Source of the DNA: CAYQQJ01 sp964419935
Lineage (GTDB): Bacteria; Pseudomonadota; Gammaproteobacteria; Pseudomonadales; Cellvibrionaceae
Direction: 5' to 3'
Length of the DNA stretch: 64,000 nt
Assembly: GCA_964419935.1 (NCBI GenBank)
Contig: CAYQQJ010000006.1
Coordinates: 88,929-152,928 of the forward strand
Below, piece by piece: positions 61,119 to 64,000 of the stretch (the stretch's first letter is position 1; each line of letters opens with the position of its first letter). A model generated the notes under the pieces. It made no database searches and was not told the DNA's origin. It was given only the letters and a program-made list of their open reading frames with translations. The position numbers and the translations under genes were made by a program.

Positions 61119-63160
61119 GGCGTTCCTCCCCGATAGGCTACCGGCAAGCTGGAGCGAAGTTCTATAAAGGCCTGATAGCCGTCTACTGAATTCACTCTTA
61201 GCAACTGGTTGCGGTAGTCGTTGCGGCTAAAAGACAATACCAGTTCCAAGCCCGCGCTATGAGTATCGGGTGCTCGAATTCGCCAATTCAGGTTGGCACT
61301 GATGTAGGTGGTTTCATCCCACTGGGCGAAAAAAGGATCGTCGCGCGCACTGGTTTGATTAAGGCCAATATTGAGGCTGGTGTGCAAGCGCTCCGGAATC
61401 CATTCGGCTTGGGCATCCAGGGAATAAATCTGCCGGTCGGTGCTTACATCCTGTTCGGGGTAGTAGCTGCGCTGTAACTGCCAGCTTGCAAACAGGCTGT
61501 ACAGGCGCATAGGGTACCAACCGGCATCCAGTCGGGTTTCCCGGGTGCGCGTATCCGGCTGGTAGCCGGTGGCATCGTCCAGCGTGTCGTAGTGGTATCC
61601 CGCAGACCACTGCAACTGCGTTTTTCTGAAGCTGGCAGTCAGCCCGTAGCGCTGGGTTTCCAGGTCGTTAACCAGATACTCGTCAGGCGTGTAACTATCT
61701 TCCAGAGTCGTGCCGCTGGCCGAGAGGCTGTAACTTGGCTGCCCCAAAAATGCCAGTATTGGCCCCTCGGCCAAATCGTAATCAAAATAGCGTGTGTTGA
61801 TGTGCCACTGGCGGGTTTCGGATATGGCGTAGGCGGTGTCTTTGGCGAGGTTATTGTCCTCCACACCGTAGCCCGCATCCCAGCTCCACTTGTTCTTGGC
61901 AATCTCAACAAACACCCGCTGCAGGTGTTTATCCGCCGGCGCATACCGGTTTGCCAGGCTCTTATACCAGGTGCCCATTTTTTTGGACTCCAGGCCCAGG
62001 CGCCAGTTGAGGTTGTTGGTTGAGGTTGGGTCCAGGACCACCAGCGCGGACCAGGCGTTATCCTGCTCCGGCTCAAAATCTCCAGCGGCGCCGTCAAAGT
62101 CGTATTCGCTTTCGGCCCGCTCGTATCGGAAACGCAGCTGGCGTTGAAAGAACAAGCCATCCACGGTCAGGTTCCAGGCCTCGCCGGTATGGGTTACCGC
62201 ATCGGCAGTCGGGTCGAAACTCGCATAGTCTGGTTCGCTGACTCGCCCGGACAGGCGCTCTCCGGCGAGCATCACTTGTGCGTCATTACCGCGCAAGGGC
62301 CAGAGCTCAAGCCGCCCGCCGGTTAACCGGTTGTCGGCGTCATTGATACCCAGCCCCGCATCAATGCCCACCTGTTGCTGGCTGGCGGCCCGATAAACCG
62401 ACATCGAGCCACTCCACACCGGTAACTGCGCGCCGGTGGAAACGCCGCGCCGCTCGAAGCCATCCTGAATCAAGCTGGCGGAAGCTAACTGCTGGTCGCC
62501 CAGGGCCAGCCGATAACGGTCATATTCGCCGCGCAGGTTAAACCGCGCCAAATCCACTTGCTGCCCGGCAGCGGTCAAATCCTTATCGTTTATCGCGATC
62601 AAGTCCAGGTGGTTATCCAGCCGCCAATTTTCGCCGCTAACAGCGGATGTCAGGCGGCCACCGCCTTGTGCGCGAAAGTCGCTGCCCTGCCCACCATGGC
62701 TTTCGGCCACGCGCTGGCTAAGGGCCAGGTCCAACTGTCCCTCGGCCTGAATTTCGCGAAATCGCTGTGATTGGCGAACCTCGAAGGTCCATTGACCGAG
62801 CTCCTGTACACGGCCTTGCTCACCATAAAATACGGCCCGCAATTCATGATTCCCGGCGGCCAGTGGGCGCACCGGCCTGTACACCAGCTCCGTCTCGCGC
62901 TGCTCGACCAAGGCCGATATATCCATGCCATCCAGTTCCAGGCTCAGTGTGCCGGGGGTGCTGGGCACTATTACGTCTGGCAGGGTGAGACGCAGGCTGT
63001 CATTCGGTCGATAGAAGTTGTCCGCCTCTGGTGCCTTCAGTTGGGCTTGAGCACTTGTTTGCGCTTGCGCCAGGGCGAGGGGCGTCACCAATGCCAGCCA
63101 ACCGGCGAGCACCAACGGTAAATGCAATAAGGTGGTGGAGTGGAATACAGACAAAGCCAT
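61115..63160 (-). CDS. Outer-membrane beta-barrel protein
   Basis: From ATG 63160 the product has 681 residues; an in-frame ATG at 63220 would put 20 polar residues before the signal peptide, which ends LALAQAQ. Residues 30-140 form a periplasmic beta-domain (LRLTLPDVIVPSTPGTLSLE). The rest shows alternating polar/aromatic strands such as LNWRLGLESKKMGTWYKS and YSLFASWQLQRSYYP, typical of a barrel of 20 or more strands. It heads the five-gene operon and could be the export or sensing partner of the secreted Fn3-like protein. Confidence 0.75.
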   Translation of the reverse strand: MALSVFHSTTLLHLPLVLAGWLALVTPLALAQAQTSAQAQLKAPEADNFYRPNDSLRLTLPDVIVPSTPGTLSLELDGMDISALVEQRETELVYRPVRPLAAGNHELRAVFYGEQGRVQELGQWTFEVRQSQRFREIQAEGQLDLALSQRVAESHGGQGSDFRAQGGGRLTSAVSGENWRLDNHLDLIAINDKDLTAAGQQVDLARFNLRGEYDRYRLALGDQQLASASLIQDGFERRGVSTGAQLPVWSGSMSVYRAASQQQVGIDAGLGINDADNRLTGGRLELWPLRGNDAQVMLAGERLSGRVSEPDYASFDPTADAVTHTGEAWNLTVDGLFFQRQLRFRYERAESEYDFDGAAGDFEPEQDNAWSALVVLDPTSTNNLNWRLGLESKKMGTWYKSLANRYAPADKHLQRVFVEIAKNKWSWDAGYGVEDNNLAKDTAYAISETRQWHINTRYFDYDLAEGPILAFLGQPSYSLSASGTTLEDSYTPDEYLVNDLETQRYGLTASFRKTQLQWSAGYHYDTLDDATGYQPDTRTRETRLDAGWYPMRLYSLFASWQLQRSYYPEQDVSTDRQIYSLDAQAEWIPERLHTSLNIGLNQTSARDDPFFAQWDETTYISANLNWRIRAPDTHSAGLELVLSFSRNDYRNQLLRVNSVDGYQAFIELRSSLPVAYRGGTP

Positions 63161-63501
63161 CCAGCGCTCACTTTGAGAGAACCTCTGTGGGTCGCAGTGG
63201 ACGCCGGTTCGGTTCAACATTTTTATATTTGCTTTTTACCCAGCCTTTGCGCGGATGGGCCGTCGCCCTATATTAGCATCACTTCGCGGATGTAGCGGGA
63301 AACCGCCTAAGTAGGTTGCCATTCGGGTCATATCTACTGGAGCACTTCACAGCAAGATTCACTACCGTCTAACCCGTTTGAGGCATGACCATCACACGTC
63401 ACGCTAGTAGCATGCTCGGTTGATTGCCGTGACAAGGTCATCCCCTGTCACTCCCAAAGTTACGGCTTTATATTATCGCCACTACTCGAGAACAACAAAT
63501 A

Positions 63502-64000
63502 ATGACAACTATTGCCAAGCAACTGTGTTTGAGCCTTTTCTTATCTATCATGATCTCCCTGACCGGTTGTGGAGGAAGCGCATCCGATGTGCCCGGCATT
63601 GATATTGGCATCGACGACGATGATTTCGGATCGGGCGAAGTCGCTTCCGTTGATGAAGGTCAAATCCCGGGCTACCAAAGCGGAAGCAGCGTTTCCGGTC
63701 TGGTGGCCACTAGCAATGGACTCTACATGCACATGATTGACGCCAGTGGCGCCACAATTCTCAAGCTTCACGGGAATCCGATTTTCGACAATTGGTCTAG
63801 CGCCAGTTTTCCTGTCGTCTACGATTTCGCGCCGGTCAACCCCTACAACGAGCAAGAAGACGAAATCAGCTTCTACTGGGCTAGTGGTGACGAGTGGGGC
63901 CTCTACACAGCCAATACCGGCACACCGGGATTTACCGAACAAGATGACATATCCATCCAACGTGTTGCAGCCGGAGGTCGTGAAGGCGTAATAACACCCA
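63502..64000 (+). CDS. Putative lipoprotein (start of gene, cut by window edge)
   Basis: ATG 63502 starts a frame that stays open to the window edge (166 codons). The N-terminus MTTIAKQLCLSLFLSIMISL is followed by TGCGGSASDV, a clear lipobox with Cys23. An Asp-rich stretch (IDIGIDDDDFGSGE) follows and may bind calcium. The later part has no recognisable domain. It is divergent from the barrel gene; the 341 bp between them hold no gene I can support. Confidence 0.7.
   Translation, partial: MTTIAKQLCLSLFLSIMISLTGCGGSASDVPGIDIGIDDDDFGSGEVASVDEGQIPGYQSGSSVSGLVATSNGLYMHMIDASGATILKLHGNPIFDNWSSASFPVVYDFAPVNPYNEQEDEISFYWASGDEWGLYTANTGTPGFTEQDDISIQRVAAGGREGVITP

Noticed and set aside
1..64000. tRNA, rRNA genes and CRISPR arrays
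   Set aside because: No tRNA-like cloverleaf, rRNA segment or regularly spaced identical repeats with unique spacers were seen on reading both strands.

Overview
The window is the replication-origin end of a gammaproteobacterial chromosome followed by an accessory region. The core gene order, gyrB-recF-dnaN-dnaA facing away from rpmH-rnpA-yidD-yidC-mnmE, then mnmG-rsmG-parA-parB-atpIBEFHAGDC-glmU-glmS, is the conserved origin block of Pseudomonas-, Cellvibrio- and Saccharophagus-like bacteria. With a large TonB receptor, a periplasmic S8 protease operon and no enteric-type features, a free-living Cellvibrionales-like organism is my best guess. That placement is inference from synteny and protein style, not a database result. 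I found no tRNA, rRNA or CRISPR array.

Layout. 1-4255 (minus strand): gyrB (cut by the window edge), recF, dnaN, dnaA, with three parS-type ParB sites inside recF and dnaN. 4256-4822: AT-rich oriC region with DnaA boxes. 4823-8751 (plus): ribosome, tRNA-modification and membrane-insertion genes. 8785-10818 (minus): TonB-dependent receptor. 10819-11634: AT-rich gap with degenerate DnaA boxes and the mnmG promoter. 11635-26982 (plus): mnmG, rsmG, parAB, the complete ATP synthase operon, glmU and glmS.

27000-36830 is an accessory island just downstream of glmS. It holds an orphan HI1420-type antitoxin, a two-gene type III-like restriction-modification system with overlapping mod and res, an AHH-nuclease toxin with an Imm11-like immunity gene, and an IS21-family remnant. 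36833-41810 mixes metabolic genes (orphan sdhB, a ferritin-like protein, a cupin, 6-phosphogluconate dehydrogenase, gdhA) with a family of structured intergenic repeats and an NsrR-like operator beside a 48-codon small membrane protein. 42042-48506 is a nitric-oxide defence cluster: azurin, quinol-type NO reductase and Ric on one strand; DUF454, NnrS, NsrR and DUF488 on the other. Two adjacent NsrR palindromes sit between the divergent transcripts.

48622-54190 holds mostly single genes (YchJ, PhoH, EF-hand protein, YfcE-like phosphoesterase, membrane proteins, DinB), then an alpha/beta-hydrolase remnant and a large repeat-containing lipoprotein. 56869-63160 is a tight five-gene minus-strand operon: outer-membrane barrel, secreted Fn3-like protein, ECF sigma factor, anti-sigma factor and S8 protease. 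The periplasmic part of the anti-sigma factor looks like a subtilisin propeptide, which suggests a protease-controlled envelope signalling circuit. The window ends inside another lipoprotein gene.

The strongest candidates for something undescribed are that sigma/anti-sigma/protease operon, the three-copy repeat family whose flanking arms differ between copies yet are complementary within each copy, and the NsrR-linked small cysteine-containing membrane protein.
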